Counted from the first letter of the stretch, positions 38,373 to 48,300 are shown. The stretch is DNA of 64,000 bases from an uncultured Acinetobacter sp. (GCA_913777945.1 CAJYTY010000016.1:1-64000), one strand, 5' to 3'. Notes: generated by a model not told the origin, from the sequence alone. Numbers and translations: made by a program.

Positions 38373-38664
38373 GTTGCACCTCTTCAAAAGCCTGCTCGAG
38401 TCTTAAACGGACAACGCCCGGTGTGGCACCAAAGTCATGGATTTCGATGTTGACTGCACATTGCTTCGACTCTGAAAAAATACGTTCAAATAAATTTTTC
38501 CAGCGCTGCTCACTACCATCGACTGAGGTGATCACCTGAATGGTGGTGACATTCGACGAATTCGGTTCCATCAAAATTTCAAGATCTCCCGATCCGACAC
38601 ACCCCACCAATGCGGATTTCGCTGCCGCCTCGCTGGCTGAAAATTCAAAATTTAATATTTCCAT
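38365..38664 (-). CDS. mdcC: Malonate decarboxylase acyl carrier protein (delta)
   Basis: 99 aa. Carries the phosphoribosyl-dephospho-CoA prosthetic group on the Ser of GCVGSGDLEILMEP (Ser25). Family length is about 99 residues, as found. Start overlaps the mdcB end by 13 bp. Confidence 0.94.
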   Translation of the reverse strand: MEILNFEFSASEAAAKSALVGCVGSGDLEILMEPNSSNVTTIQVITSVDGSEQRWKNLFERIFSESKQCAVNIEIHDFGATPGVVRLRLEQAFEEVQHG

Positions 38665-39557
38665 GCTTGTAATCCTTGCGTTTCATTCCAGTTAATCTGC
38701 TCGACTTGATCGAGAAACAACAGCGAAGCCAGTAAATCTGCGGCACCTCCTGCCGATGCGCGAATCATCATCAGCGCTTGTTCATAATCAAGCAGCGCAC
38801 GGTATCCTTGTTGGCTCGAACAGCCACCTAATGCCAAAATATTTAGCGCGCCGGTTTGGACACAACTCAAACCATCCAGTCCTGCGCGATGAATTACACA
38901 GGTGTCGTCTAAGTGTGCCATCATGGCCAGTAAGGCATTAATCCGGGCTTTGTTTTCTTCAATGTGATGTGCCCGACTACGATGCAGCTCGGTCAATCCG
39001 TAGGTGGTGAGCACAGGAAATGCCTGTTGTGCCTGATGTTTTGCACCTTGAATGCCAAATTTTTTCTGGATCTTCTGACCATGACTCAACACAGCCTGAG
39101 CTGGCACAAAACGATCTGTTAAGCACGCAATCTGTGCTGCAATCTGGCAAAGATGCTCTACATCATGCGCATGCTGCTGCGACAGCTCCAGTGCGGCTGC
39201 GGTGACCATGAGGCCCATCGACCAAATTGCACCACGGTGCGTATTTACACCGTTTGTTATCTTGAGCATATGCTGCTCGCCATCACGTCCAAGCTGCCCT
39301 ATCTCTTCGCGCAGTGCTTGTGAAACGTGACCATGCGCTTGTGCTGCTTCTGCCATGGCTTTAAACATCGGGTAAAGGCTATTTGCAGACTGCTCCATCA
39401 ATTGAAGTGTCAAATCGTGATGAGCGCCACTACCGCGACGATCCACCAATGCTGGCTTAGGTGTCAGATTGACTTCATCGATTAGTGCTTGTACTGCTAG
39501 ATTTGCAATTTGCTCTGCCCGTGTAAGTGCGGGTTTTGTATTTAATATGGCATTCAT
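38652..39557 (-). CDS. mdcB: Triphosphoribosyl-dephospho-CoA synthase
   Basis: 301 aa CitG-family enzyme that makes the prosthetic-group precursor from dephospho-CoA and ATP. Seen: PKPALVDRRGSGAHHDL, LGRDGEQHMLKITNGVNTHRGAIWSMGL and AGGAADLLASLLFLDQVE. Its start overlaps the mdcA stop (TAATG). Confidence 0.94.
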   Translation of the reverse strand: MNAILNTKPALTRAEQIANLAVQALIDEVNLTPKPALVDRRGSGAHHDLTLQLMEQSANSLYPMFKAMAEAAQAHGHVSQALREEIGQLGRDGEQHMLKITNGVNTHRGAIWSMGLMVTAAALELSQQHAHDVEHLCQIAAQIACLTDRFVPAQAVLSHGQKIQKKFGIQGAKHQAQQAFPVLTTYGLTELHRSRAHHIEENKARINALLAMMAHLDDTCVIHRAGLDGLSCVQTGALNILALGGCSSQQGYRALLDYEQALMMIRASAGGAADLLASLLFLDQVEQINWNETQGLQAWKY

Positions 39558-41236
39558 TACCAGCTCCTAAATTTCGCTGGGGGCTGATACAAACCATCTG
39601 ACCAAGTCACCAAATCTGCAATATTCTTCGCGGCCAGCAATTCACGTGTCGCATCGGTACGCTTGATCCCTAGATCTTCTGGAAAAACGACCAGTCCTTC
39701 TGCACGAAGTTGCTGGGTCTTTTTGGGATCTTGCTGTAAGCCAATTTCGGTCACGCCAGCCACTGCTGCAATCATGGCACGACGCTCTTCCTGACTACGT
39801 GCCTTATATAAGTAGGCGATGCCTTCCTCGGTTAATAGATGCGTGACGTCATCACCATAAATCATGACAGGAGCCAGCGGCATACCGGCTTTTTTGGCCA
39901 CCTCGACGGCATCAAGTGTGTTTACAAATGTAGGTTTTCCACCTTCTTGATAGGTCTCGACCATTTGAACCACCAGCTTTTTACCTCGCGCGAGGTAAGT
40001 ATCGGTATCCGAATGACCTTGCTGGCGCATATCCAGCCATGCTGGTGTATCATGACGACGACCTCGCGGATCATGACCCATGTTGGGTGCACCACCAAAA
40101 CCTGCTAAACGGCCTTTGGTTACGGTCGATGAATGGCCATCACCATCCACTTGTAAGGTTGCCCCTATAAATAGATCAACCGCATACTGCCCTGCCAGTT
40201 GGCACATCATCCGGTTAGAGCGTAGTGAGCCATCTCGACCGGTAAAAAATACGTCTGGACGCGCAGCTACATATTTTTCCATTCCCAATTCGGTACCGAA
40301 ACAGTGCACACTTTCAACCCAACCAGTTTCAATGGCTGGAATAAGGGTTGGATGTGGATTCAATGTCCAGTTTCGGCAAATCTTGCCTTTGAGGCCCAAA
40401 GACTCGCCATAGGTAGGTAAAATCAATTCAATTGCAGCCGTATTAAATCCAATACCGTGATTCAATGACTGAACCTGATGCTTTTCATAAATTCCGCGGA
40501 TGGCCATCATCGCCATCAGTACATGTACGGGTTTAATATGTTTGGGATCACGGGTAAATAGCGGTTCAATATAAAAAGGCTGATCAGCCACCACCACAAA
40601 ATCTACCCAAGAGGCCGGAATATCCACGCGCGGTAAATCTTGTACATCATCGACCAGTTCATTGACCTGTACAATCACAATTCCATCACTAAATGCAGCA
40701 GGTTCAATTAATGCAGGTGAATCTTCGGTACTCGGTCCGGTATAAATATTGCCCTGACGATCCGCCATAAAGCCTGCCGACAGCACCACATTGGGAATTA
40801 GATCGACCAATAAACGCGAATAAAGCTCGATGTAGGTGTGAATGGCGCCGATCTCGAGTAGACCATCTTCAAGTAACTGGCTAATACGAAGGCTTTGTGT
40901 ACCTGCAAAAGAAAAATCGAGCTTTCGTGCTATGCCTTTTTCAAATAAATCCAGATGCTCTGGACGTCCCACACTTGGCATGATCATATGTAGATCATGC
41001 AATACTTGTGGACTAGTTTGTGCAAGTGAACGAGATAAAAAATCGGCCTGTTTTTGATTATTACCTTCAAGCACCACTCGGTCGCCCGGTGTGATCAAGG
41101 TTTCAAGTACCTTAATGATATTTTGGGTTGGAATCACGACACCATCAGTATATTGCTGTGCCATTTCCAATTTGAGCTGTTTACTCTGACGACGCTTTGT
41201 CCATAGGCGTTCTTTATGCTGAACAGAACCTTCCAT
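39557..41236 (-). CDS. mdcA: Malonate decarboxylase alpha subunit
   Basis: 559 aa from the ATG at 41236, which has AAGGA 7 nt upstream; frames extending to 41302 lack a good site. CoA-transferase-like subunit that exchanges acetyl for malonyl on the carrier (acetyl-S-ACP:malonate ACP-transferase). Seen: RLWTKRRQSKQLKLEMAQ opening, VLEGNNQKQADFLSRSL, GAPNMGHDPRGRRHDTPAW. First gene of the mdcABCDEGH-madLM operon, the gene order known from Pseudomonas. Two palindromes lie upstream. Confidence 0.95.
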   Translation of the reverse strand: MEGSVQHKERLWTKRRQSKQLKLEMAQQYTDGVVIPTQNIIKVLETLITPGDRVVLEGNNQKQADFLSRSLAQTSPQVLHDLHMIMPSVGRPEHLDLFEKGIARKLDFSFAGTQSLRISQLLEDGLLEIGAIHTYIELYSRLLVDLIPNVVLSAGFMADRQGNIYTGPSTEDSPALIEPAAFSDGIVIVQVNELVDDVQDLPRVDIPASWVDFVVVADQPFYIEPLFTRDPKHIKPVHVLMAMMAIRGIYEKHQVQSLNHGIGFNTAAIELILPTYGESLGLKGKICRNWTLNPHPTLIPAIETGWVESVHCFGTELGMEKYVAARPDVFFTGRDGSLRSNRMMCQLAGQYAVDLFIGATLQVDGDGHSSTVTKGRLAGFGGAPNMGHDPRGRRHDTPAWLDMRQQGHSDTDTYLARGKKLVVQMVETYQEGGKPTFVNTLDAVEVAKKAGMPLAPVMIYGDDVTHLLTEEGIAYLYKARSQEERRAMIAAVAGVTEIGLQQDPKKTQQLRAEGLVVFPEDLGIKRTDATRELLAAKNIADLVTWSDGLYQPPAKFRSW

Positions 41237-41291
41237 GTAATTTTCCTTAATGGTCATGTCTTGATCTGTTCTTATAAAATGCTTTTTTTGC

Positions 41292-41339
41292 GCTTGAATC
41301 AATCAAGCAAAATGTAAATTCATTAACCTAAAGTTAATG
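41292..41339. promoter_or_regulatory. Two palindromes in the mdcA promoter, likely MdcR sites
   Basis: GCTTGA (41292-41297) / TCAAGC (41303-41308), spacer ATCAA; and CATTAAC (41321-41327) / GTTAATG (41333-41339), spacer CTAAA. The second contains the T-N11-A signature of LysR-type operators. They lie 55-105 bp upstream of the mdcA ATG. Binding by the nearby MdcR-type protein is inferred. Confidence 0.55.
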
Positions 41340-41372
41340 TTTTTTGCTCTTTTTTGAGTCTTTAGAATGTAA

Positions 41373-41507
41373 TTGAGTAATCAAGTCAATGCTCATGATA
41401 TGCCAGATTATTCGAGCTTGATTGAATTACGAAAGGACGATCAACTTGACTGGCAGTTTCATTTACACTATCAATGGGTTGATGGAACAGGAATAAACGT
41501 CAAATAA
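41373..41507 (+). CDS. Possible 44-aa small protein or gene remnant
   Basis: A TTG-started frame of 44 codons in the mdcA-cupin interval, with an in-frame ATG at 41400 (35 codons). The peptide looks protein-like: MSNQ..., then MPDYSSLIELRKDDQLDW and YQWVDGTGINVK. No strong ribosome-binding site. It could be a small ORF or the surviving piece of a lost gene. Confidence 0.25.
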   Translation: MSNQVNAHDMPDYSSLIELRKDDQLDWQFHLHYQWVDGTGINVK

Positions 41508-41612
41508 TCGATTGATGTAAACTTATTATTCTGTTGATCTTTACAACAACAGTTCAAACAAATGTTGCATGATATGGTTGATTAAGAAAGATATAAAAGG
41601 GAAAAATGTCTC

Positions 41613-42266
41613 ATGAAAATGATTAATGCCGATTTTTCCAAAAAGGTCATTATTAAACCAGATGATTACGCATGGCTTCCATCGCCAAATGGTGAAGTCG
41701 AACGTATGATGCTTGATCGAATTGGTGATGAAAAAGCACGTGCGACGAGTTTAGTTAAGTATGCGCCAAAAACGGTATTTCCAGAACATTCGCATCCATT
41801 GGGTGAAGAGCTATTTATCCTATCTGGCACATTTACCGAAAATGGAGAACAGCATTATCCAAGGGGTTGGTATATCCGTAATCCACATAATTCAAAGCAT
41901 ATTCCTTCTAGCAACGAAGGTGCGTTGATTTTTGTCAAACTGATGCAAATGGGCGAAAACGAAACCGAAAAACTGGTGATCGATACCAATAATCCCGACA
42001 ATTGGATCGTTGTTGAAGGTCGCACGATTTGTCCACTTTTCAGTTCCTTGACAGAAAATACGTATTTAGAAAAACTTTCTGCACAAGATGTACTCCAGCA
42101 ACAGTCTTTCAGTGGTCTAGAAATTTTGGTGATTCAAGGTGAACTGCTGAATGATGATGATCATTATCCGGAAGGAACTTGGATTCGATTTCCAGCCGAC
42201 GCAACACATACACTTATCGCTTCAGACGCAGGTGCTGAGCTTTATATTAAATCTGGACACCTATAA
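41613..42266 (+). CDS. Double-cupin protein, ChrR-like
   Basis: 217 aa with two cupin domains. The first (about 40-112) has HSHPLGEELFILSGTF ... GWYIRNPHNSKHIPSS with His59, His61, Glu65 and His96 as metal ligands, very like the C-terminal cupin of ChrR anti-sigma factors. The second (about 145-215) has lost most ligands. The N-terminal zinc anti-sigma domain of ChrR is absent. Strong AAGGGA ribosome-binding site. It may sense or quench reactive oxygen, which is inference. Convergent with the DUF1348 gene across a hairpin. Confidence 0.82.
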   Translation: MKMINADFSKKVIIKPDDYAWLPSPNGEVERMMLDRIGDEKARATSLVKYAPKTVFPEHSHPLGEELFILSGTFTENGEQHYPRGWYIRNPHNSKHIPSSNEGALIFVKLMQMGENETEKLVIDTNNPDNWIVVEGRTICPLFSSLTENTYLEKLSAQDVLQQQSFSGLEILVIQGELLNDDDHYPEGTWIRFPADATHTLIASDAGAELYIKSGHL

Positions 42267-42272
42267 AAAAAC

Positions 42273-42306
42273 CTCGATTAATCAATTGGGAGAAATTAAC
42301 CGAGGC
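42273..42306. terminator. Hairpin between cupin and DUF1348 genes
   Basis: CCTCGATTAAT / ATTAACCGAGG, an 11-bp dyad with one mismatch and a 12-nt loop between the two convergent stops. A run precedes it, giving U's for minus-strand transcripts; plus-strand tail is weak. Confidence 0.55.
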
Positions 42307-42319
42307 AAACGAGAAATAT

Positions 42320-42796
42320 TTAAAGCCCTAAATCTGACAATCCCGGATGATCATCTGGTCGGCGACCGAGCGGCCAGTGGAATTTACGTTCGCTCACTTG
42401 AATTGGCATATCATTGATACAAGCAAAACGACGATGCATCAAACCGTTTTCCTCAAATTCCCAATTTTCATTGCCATATGAACGAAACCAATTGCCAGAA
42501 TCGTCGTGCCATTCATACGCATAGCGAACCGCAATACGGTTGTCGGTAAATGCCCATAGTTCTTTGATCAAACGATATTCAAGTTCCTTTTTCCATTTAC
42601 GAGAAAGAAATGCTTTTGCCTCTTCTCGGTTTGTCGCAAACTCTGCACGATTACGCCATTTTGTGTCTAGGGTATATGCCAGTGATACTTTATCGGCATC
42701 TCGACTATTCCAGCCATCTTCTGCAAGCCGCACTTTTTCAATTGCCGTTTCACGTGTGAAAGGCGGCAGTGGTGGTCGATTCTGTTCTTGGGACAC
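42320..42796 (-). CDS. DUF1348 family (NTF2-like) protein
   Basis: 158 aa from a GTG at 42796 with GGAGG 7 nt upstream. Near-canonical DUF1348 sequence: [83 protein letters not shown] and [23 protein letters not shown]2/SnoaL-like fold. No biochemical role is established. It follows the TetR gene by 50 bp and is probably in its operon. Confidence 0.88.
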   Translation of the reverse strand: MSQEQNRPPLPPFTRETAIEKVRLAEDGWNSRDADKVSLAYTLDTKWRNRAEFATNREEAKAFLSRKWKKELEYRLIKELWAFTDNRIAVRYAYEWHDDSGNWFRSYGNENWEFEENGLMHRRFACINDMPIQVSERKFHWPLGRRPDDHPGLSDLGL

Positions 42797-42846
42797 GAGA
42801 GATCCTCCAGAAAATTTAGATAAAAAATAATCCACTGTTTTAAGCT

Positions 42847-43422
42847 TTAGACCGATTGACTGGCCTGATTTAACAACAATTGCACGACATCTTTTGCGCT
42901 ATCGGCAGAACTCATATCACCCATCACATGCGAGGTGGTAATTGCTCCTTCGATCAAGATAAGCAACTGCTTGGCCAAGACCATGGGTTGCTCAATATTC
43001 ATTTGACTAGTGAGCTCAAAGATATAATCCAGAAGTTTCTGTTTATGCAGCTTTGCAATACACCGCACAGGGTCTTCCGGATCACCAGTTTCTCCAGCAG
43101 TATTAATAAATGCACAACCACGGAAACCCTCAGACTGAAACCAGTTTTTGAGTGTGCTAAACATATTTAAAATACGCTCAGCGGGAGTTTCCCCTTTGTC
43201 ACATTCGGTTCGAAACCAATACATCCAGCGTTCATCACGCGCATTTAAGGCTGCCGCAGTTACGTCATCTTTGGTCGCGAAATAACGATAAATACTTTTT
43301 CTTGCCACGCCTGAGGTTTTAACCAAAAGGTCCATGCCCGTGGCATGAATACCCTTTTGATAAATCAGCTGCTCGGCAGTTTTCAGGATCTTCTCCCGGG
43401 TATTGGTGTTTTTTGTGTTCAT
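42847..43422 (-). CDS. TetR-family transcriptional regulator
   Basis: 191 aa from the ATG at 43422; a TTG start at 43440 would lie inside the operator. Helix-turn-helix about residues 10-55 ([46 protein letters not shown]) and a C-terminal ligand/dimer domain with [12 protein letters not shown], typical of the TetR_C group that controls electrophile- or flavoprotein-responsive genes. A perfect dyad lies 8 bp upstream of its start. It is divergent from the nitroreductase and upstream of DUF1348. Confidence 0.88.
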   Translation of the reverse strand: MNTKNTNTREKILKTAEQLIYQKGIHATGMDLLVKTSGVARKSIYRYFATKDDVTAAALNARDERWMYWFRTECDKGETPAERILNMFSTLKNWFQSEGFRGCAFINTAGETGDPEDPVRCIAKLHKQKLLDYIFELTSQMNIEQPMVLAKQLLILIEGAITTSHVMGDMSSADSAKDVVQLLLNQASQSV

Positions 43423-43430
43423 AAAATCAT

Positions 43431-43450
43431 GGTAGAACAATCGTTCTACC
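43431..43450. promoter_or_regulatory. TetR operator candidate
   Basis: Perfect inverted repeat GGTAGAAC (43431-43438) / GTTCTACC (43443-43450) with 4-nt spacer AATC, 8 bp before the TetR ATG. Position and size fit an autoregulatory TetR operator that also touches the divergent promoter. Confidence 0.75.
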
Positions 43451-43568
43451 GGAGCAAGTTTTTTCTTTCAAATAAATTTAATCAAGATTTTGAAATTTAT
43501 ATGATTTATATCTGTAAGTATCTCTAATTGAAACCGCTGAGTTAGATGGTGAGTTGTTTTTGTATAAA

Positions 43569-43601
43569 GTTTCAATCCCGTATATGAAACTCCACTGAAA
43601 C
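43569..43601. promoter_or_regulatory. GTTTCA/TGAAAC repeats upstream of the nitroreductase
   Basis: GTTTCA (43569-43574), inverted TGAAAC (43585-43590, spacer 10) and a second TGAAAC (43596-43601, 11 bp later). Possible binding site for a second regulator of the nitroreductase; no factor is assigned. Confidence 0.3.
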
Positions 43602-43729
43602 ATACATCATATTGCGCTATGGTAAAATTTTGGCTATACCGAGCTACAAAATGTCTTTATTTCACATATTGTTAGCTTAAATTATTGTCAGTTTTAGATG
43701 ACTATTATTTCCCAAATACAGGAGATCTC

Positions 43730-44470
43730 ATGAGTAACGTAATTGATTTGTTGAATGATCATAAGAGTGAACGTAGTTTTACAGATGAGGCAATTGATGA
43801 TGCAACTCTAGAACGGATCATTAGCACGGCTTATCGTGCACCAACATCAGTCAACTCACAGCAAGTTTCCATTGTGGTGATTCGCGATGAAGCAAGACGT
43901 GCTGAAATCTCTAAGATTGCAGGTGGGCAACCTTGGATTGCCCAAGCACCCGTGTTTCTGGTCTTTGTGCTAGATATGTATAAGAGTCATGTCGGATTGG
44001 AATTAATCGGAGATCAGCAAATTGCACATGAAAGCGTGGAAAGTGTTGTCGCTGGCGCGACTGATGTGGGAATTGCATTAGGCTCTGTGATGGCTGCTGC
44101 ACGCTCGGAAGGCCTTGGAATTGTGCCTATTGGTGGGATTCGTCGTGATTCCGATGCCATGATCAAGCTGTTAAAGCTACCCAAATATACCTATCCTGTC
44201 GCGGGTGTAGTGATTGGTCATGTAGATGTTCCGTCACATCACAAACCACGTCTTCCATTAGAAACCTTCCGTCATGACGAAACCTATAAGACAGATGGTT
44301 TAGAAGAAAAAATCTCGAAGTACAACCAAGAAATAGTCGAGCATTGGAAAGATACTGGTCGTACCGATGGTGATACATGGAGCGCTAGTGTAAGTGGTTA
44401 TTACAAGCACATTTATTTTCCCGATGTACTCCCTAACTTGATCAAGCAAGGATTTGGATTTAACAAATAA
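43730..44470 (+). CDS. Nitroreductase-family NADPH oxidoreductase
   Basis: 246 aa from the ATG at 43730 (GGAG 5 nt upstream); the longer frame from 43685 lacks a ribosome-binding site. FMN-binding NfsA/FRP-type fold: HKSERSFTDEAIDDATLERIISTAYRAPTSVNSQQVSIVVI, ATDVGIALGSVMAAARSEGLGIVPIGGIR and YTYPVAGVVIGHVD. Such enzymes reduce nitroaromatics, quinones or flavins with NADPH. Divergent from the TetR gene, likely its target. Confidence 0.88.
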   Translation: MSNVIDLLNDHKSERSFTDEAIDDATLERIISTAYRAPTSVNSQQVSIVVIRDEARRAEISKIAGGQPWIAQAPVFLVFVLDMYKSHVGLELIGDQQIAHESVESVVAGATDVGIALGSVMAAARSEGLGIVPIGGIRRDSDAMIKLLKLPKYTYPVAGVVIGHVDVPSHHKPRLPLETFRHDETYKTDGLEEKISKYNQEIVEHWKDTGRTDGDTWSASVSGYYKHIYFPDVLPNLIKQGFGFNK

Positions 44471-44839
44471 GCGAACCCGACTAAATTGCCAGCATGATGT
44501 GATATGATATGCTGGCGTTTACACAATTGAATTCATTCACCCCAAAAGCTTAAAAAGTAAAAATAGAATCGAAATCTTTTCTCAATAAAAAAAGGCATAG
44601 GTTTATAGCACTCTTATGTTTTTGGTCTTTATTTCACCATTCATTCCGGTATTCCTTTTTGTTAATTCTTCTCAATTTGTTAAGATGCTGACTGTAGATT
44701 TGCTAAAATTTGGCCAGTAAACAAGATATCAAGACAAATCTTATGCGCGTGGCTCAAAGGTTTTATCTGTATTTGGCTTTAACCTAATGATGGCATTCCT
44801 CAACCGATTTAAAAACCTGAAATAAAAGGCTTTACACAA
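44471..44839. other. Intergenic region before mutS
   Basis: 369 bp without a convincing gene. A dyad GCCAGCAT (44488-44495) / ATGCTGGC (44509-44516) 17 bp after the nitroreductase stop may terminate it, although the tail GTTT is short. The remainder is AT-rich and should hold the mutS promoter. Confidence 0.45.
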
Positions 44840-47479
44840 TTGAAATTAGACAGTTCAACACCTGACCTCTCCACACTAACACCGATGATGCAACAATACT
44901 TTAAGGTGAAGATGGAACATCAACATGCGCTGTTGTTTTATCGCATGGGTGACTTTTATGAACTCTTTTTTGAAGATGCGCGTAAAGCTGCAAAACTGCT
45001 CGGCATTACCCTGACCCATCGTGGAAAAAGCAACGGCGAACCAATTCCAATGGCGGGTGTGCCCTACCATGCTGCTGAAGGCTACTTGGCGCGGTTGGTT
45101 AAAGCTGGCCAAACGGTGGCAATCTGCGAACAAGTTGGTGAAGTCACAGGTAAAGGCCCGGTTGAACGAAAAGTAGTTCGTATCATCACACCAGGAACCA
45201 TTACCGACGACGCATTGCTCGGAAGTTATCAATCTTCAAATCTGGTCTCGGTTTGCATTCATCAAAATAAGATCGGTTTGGCACTTCTGGACTTAAGTGC
45301 AGGGATTTTTAAGGTACAAGAACACGCGTTTCAAGCTGAACAACTGGCCATTGAGCTTGCTCGCTTGATGCCAAGTGAAATTGTAGTTGATGAGGATTTG
45401 GTCGATCAAAATATCCTTGAACAAATTAAAAAGCAAATTGAATGCCCAATCACCAAACGCCCAAATGTTGATTTCAATTTAAATAACGCCGAAAAAACCC
45501 TGTGCGATCAACTCTCTGTTGGCACGCTCGCTGGATTTGGACTCGATCATTTACCACTTGCAAAAGCATCAGCAGCAGCGCTGATTCATTATGCTAAAGA
45601 AACACAAAAAACGGCGTTGCCTCATATTCGTTCGATCCAGCTCGAACAAAGCACCGACTTTATTGCGCTAGATCCCATTACTCGCCGTAACCTAGAAATT
45701 GTCGATCCGTTGTTTGAACATGGGACATCACTTTTTCAGCTTATCAATGACTGTCAAACCGCAATGGGCGGACGTCTACTCAGCCGCACGCTCATGCAAC
45801 CCATTCGTGATACTGCTATTCTTGATGCACGGCTCGACGCCATTCAACATCTGCTTCATGGCTATCATGAAACACCACTTCGACTGGTGCTTAAAGAAAT
45901 TGGAGACATTGAACGCGTCCTTAGCCGTGTCGCGCTAGGCAGTGCCCGCCCACGCGATTTGGTGCAGTTACGCCAAGCCTGTGGTCAAATTCCTTTTCTA
46001 AGACATGCTTTACAGCCAGTTTTCCAACAACAAAAATCGGCATTGTTGCATGATCTTGACCAACAGTTAGGTGATTTCAAAGCACTGCATCAATTACTTA
46101 ATGCCGCGATTGTAGAAAATCCGCCAGTCTTGTTGCGTGATGGAAATGTCATTGCAGAAGGTTACGACGCAGAACTCGATGAATTACGTCAAATTAGAGA
46201 TCATGCTGGACAATTCCTGATTGATCTTGAAATTAAAGAACGTGAATTGAGCGGTATACCTACCCTTAAAATTGGCTACAACCGGGTAAGTGGTTACTAT
46301 ATTGAATTGACACGAGCGCAAGCAGAGCAAGCGCCAAGTCATTATATCCGTCGTCAGACTTTAAAAAATGCAGAGCGCTACATCACGCCTGAGCTAAAAA
46401 GTTTTGAAGATAAAGTGCTATCGAGTGAATCGCGTGCGCTGGCACGAGAAAAACTTTTATTCGAACAACTCCTTGAAACACTGCGTCAAAAGATTGCCAA
46501 TTTACAGATGATGAGTGCCGCAATTGCGCAAATCGATGTGTTAAGCAATTTTGCCCATCAGGCACGTTTACTGAATTGGAACCGCCCAAGTTTTGGGCCG
46601 GAAACCGGCATTAAAATTACGGCTGGTCGCCATCCGGTGGTGGAAGCACTCAATAAGAGTCCATACACCCCTAACGATACCTTTTTAGATACGCAGCATC
46701 GTATGGCGATTATTACTGGCCCCAATATGGGCGGTAAATCCACATTTATGCGTCAGACGGCGTTGATTAGTTTACTAGCCTACTGTGGTAGTTTCGTGCC
46801 AGCACAGTCTGCAAAACTTGGCCCAATTGATCGTATTTTTACCCGAATTGGTTCAGCCGATGACTTATCGACAGGTAAATCTACTTTTATGGTTGAAATG
46901 ACCGAAACATCGCAAATTTTGCATCATGCCACCCATCAATCTTTGGTACTTATGGATGAAGTTGGGCGTGGTACCAGTACCTATGATGGTCTATCCTTGG
47001 CTTGGGCATGTGTGCTCGATCTAACCAAACGCATTAAATGTTTATGTTTATTTGCAACGCATTATTTTGAACTCACCGAGCTAGGCCATGAACATGGTAT
47101 TGATAACTATCATGTAACAGCAAAGGAAATTAATGGAAATCTGATTTTACTGCATAAGGTTCAGCACGGCCCAGCGAGTCAAAGTCATGGTCTACAAGTT
47201 GCAAAACTGGCGGGTATTCCTGCAAGTGTAATTAAAGAAGCACAAAAGCGCCTTAAAATTTTAGAAAAACAGCAGCTTGATCACGCACAAACAGCAGTTC
47301 AAACTGATTTATTTGCTGCGGTTGAACATACTGTGGCCGATGAACAGATGATCGAGGTTAAAAAACCATCTCCTGTGCTCGAACATCTTCAGCAGCTCGA
47401 TGTGGATAGCTTAACACCTCGACAGGCTTTAGAAGCTCTCTATCATTTGAAAGAACAGTTAGATCACTCATCGTTATAA
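44840..47479 (+). CDS. mutS: DNA mismatch repair protein MutS
   Basis: 879 aa, normal MutS length. Mismatch-recognition FYE in [28 protein letters not shown] (residues about 35-60), connector, lever and clamp domains, then the ATPase: Walker [29 protein letters not shown], Walker [19 protein letters not shown] and [10 protein letters not shown]. The start is a TTG at 44840 with AAAGG upstream; the next in-frame Met (MMQQYF) is at residue 16 and would remove the usual N-terminal arm. C-terminal tetramer tail is present. Ends at a hairpin. Confidence 0.96.
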   Translation: MKLDSSTPDLSTLTPMMQQYFKVKMEHQHALLFYRMGDFYELFFEDARKAAKLLGITLTHRGKSNGEPIPMAGVPYHAAEGYLARLVKAGQTVAICEQVGEVTGKGPVERKVVRIITPGTITDDALLGSYQSSNLVSVCIHQNKIGLALLDLSAGIFKVQEHAFQAEQLAIELARLMPSEIVVDEDLVDQNILEQIKKQIECPITKRPNVDFNLNNAEKTLCDQLSVGTLAGFGLDHLPLAKASAAALIHYAKETQKTALPHIRSIQLEQSTDFIALDPITRRNLEIVDPLFEHGTSLFQLINDCQTAMGGRLLSRTLMQPIRDTAILDARLDAIQHLLHGYHETPLRLVLKEIGDIERVLSRVALGSARPRDLVQLRQACGQIPFLRHALQPVFQQQKSALLHDLDQQLGDFKALHQLLNAAIVENPPVLLRDGNVIAEGYDAELDELRQIRDHAGQFLIDLEIKERELSGIPTLKIGYNRVSGYYIELTRAQAEQAPSHYIRRQTLKNAERYITPELKSFEDKVLSSESRALAREKLLFEQLLETLRQKIANLQMMSAAIAQIDVLSNFAHQARLLNWNRPSFGPETGIKITAGRHPVVEALNKSPYTPNDTFLDTQHRMAIITGPNMGGKSTFMRQTALISLLAYCGSFVPAQSAKLGPIDRIFTRIGSADDLSTGKSTFMVEMTETSQILHHATHQSLVLMDEVGRGTSTYDGLSLAWACVLDLTKRIKCLCLFATHYFELTELGHEHGIDNYHVTAKEINGNLILLHKVQHGPASQSHGLQVAKLAGIPASVIKEAQKRLKILEKQQLDHAQTAVQTDLFAAVEHTVADEQMIEVKKPSPVLEHLQQLDVDSLTPRQALEALYHLKEQLDHSSL

Positions 47480-47491
47480 TGTGAGCCAATC

Positions 47492-47519
47492 AGGGTGTCT
47501 GCTATGGATGCCCTTTTTT
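47492..47519 (+). terminator. Terminator of mutS
   Basis: AGGGTGTCT (47492-47500) / GGATGCCCT (47506-47514) with wobble pairs, 5-nt loop and a T6 tail. Confidence 0.75.
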
Positions 47520-47668
47520 ATCTCTGCTTGTAAAATGAGCCTATACAAATGTTAAAAAACGTGAGTGTATAAGCTCACAACCATACAAGTACGTCATAAT
47601 CTGTTATAGTTATTTTGGCAATCAATTATAAAAGCGGCAACAATTCTAAAAATCATTAAGGTGAGACT

Positions 47669-48127
47669 ATGCCAGCAATTCAGCTACTATACGTGAGCAA
47701 AACCAATAGTGAACATCATCAAATCAAAAATGACCTGATGGAAATTTTAACTGAGGCTGTTCAATACAATTCACGCAATGGTATTACGGGTGTGCTGTAT
47801 TATGGTAATGGTTATTTTGTGCAGTGCCTTGAAGGCGAAGAAAAGACGGTACATGATATTTTCTATACCAAAATTATCAAAGATCCACGTCATCAAAACT
47901 GTGAAATTTTAGCGTCGAAATATATCGATCATTCACTATTTCAACGCTGGAGCATGAAATTTGCGCCGATTAATAAAAAAATGAAGGCCTTTTTTGAACA
48001 GCACCATATTGATGAGTTTAATCCTTACCTTTTAACACATCACACCACAGAACCTTTCATTCAGTTATTATCTGAAGAACTTCATCAGGATATCCAGCAT
48101 TATCCACAGCATGGCTATTCAGATTAA
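47669..48127 (+). CDS. BLUF-domain blue-light photoreceptor, BlsA-like
   Basis: 152 aa, a single BLUF domain (flavin-binding blue-light sensor, about 1-95) with a short helical tail and no enzymatic output domain. All key positions are present: Tyr8 (LLYVS), Asn34, Gln52 (FVQCLEGEE), and Trp94 and Met96 (RWSMKFAP). Short BLUF proteins such as Acinetobacter BlsA act by light- and temperature-dependent protein-protein contacts with regulators. Partner unknown. Monocistronic between mutS and fdxA. Confidence 0.92.
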   Translation: MPAIQLLYVSKTNSEHHQIKNDLMEILTEAVQYNSRNGITGVLYYGNGYFVQCLEGEEKTVHDIFYTKIIKDPRHQNCEILASKYIDHSLFQRWSMKFAPINKKMKAFFEQHHIDEFNPYLLTHHTTEPFIQLLSEELHQDIQHYPQHGYSD

Positions 48128-48300
48128 GTTTGCTATAGGTAACTCTAAACTGAGGCTAAAAAACAAATCAGGATAAACAACTGACCGACAAAGCTTGATT
48201 AAGAATCGATATCATTTAAATACTTGTTTTTACAAATATAAATAGGAGTAAAGCTAATAAAAAGTGTGCAACAAAACAAGCAATAAAAGATTATAAATCA

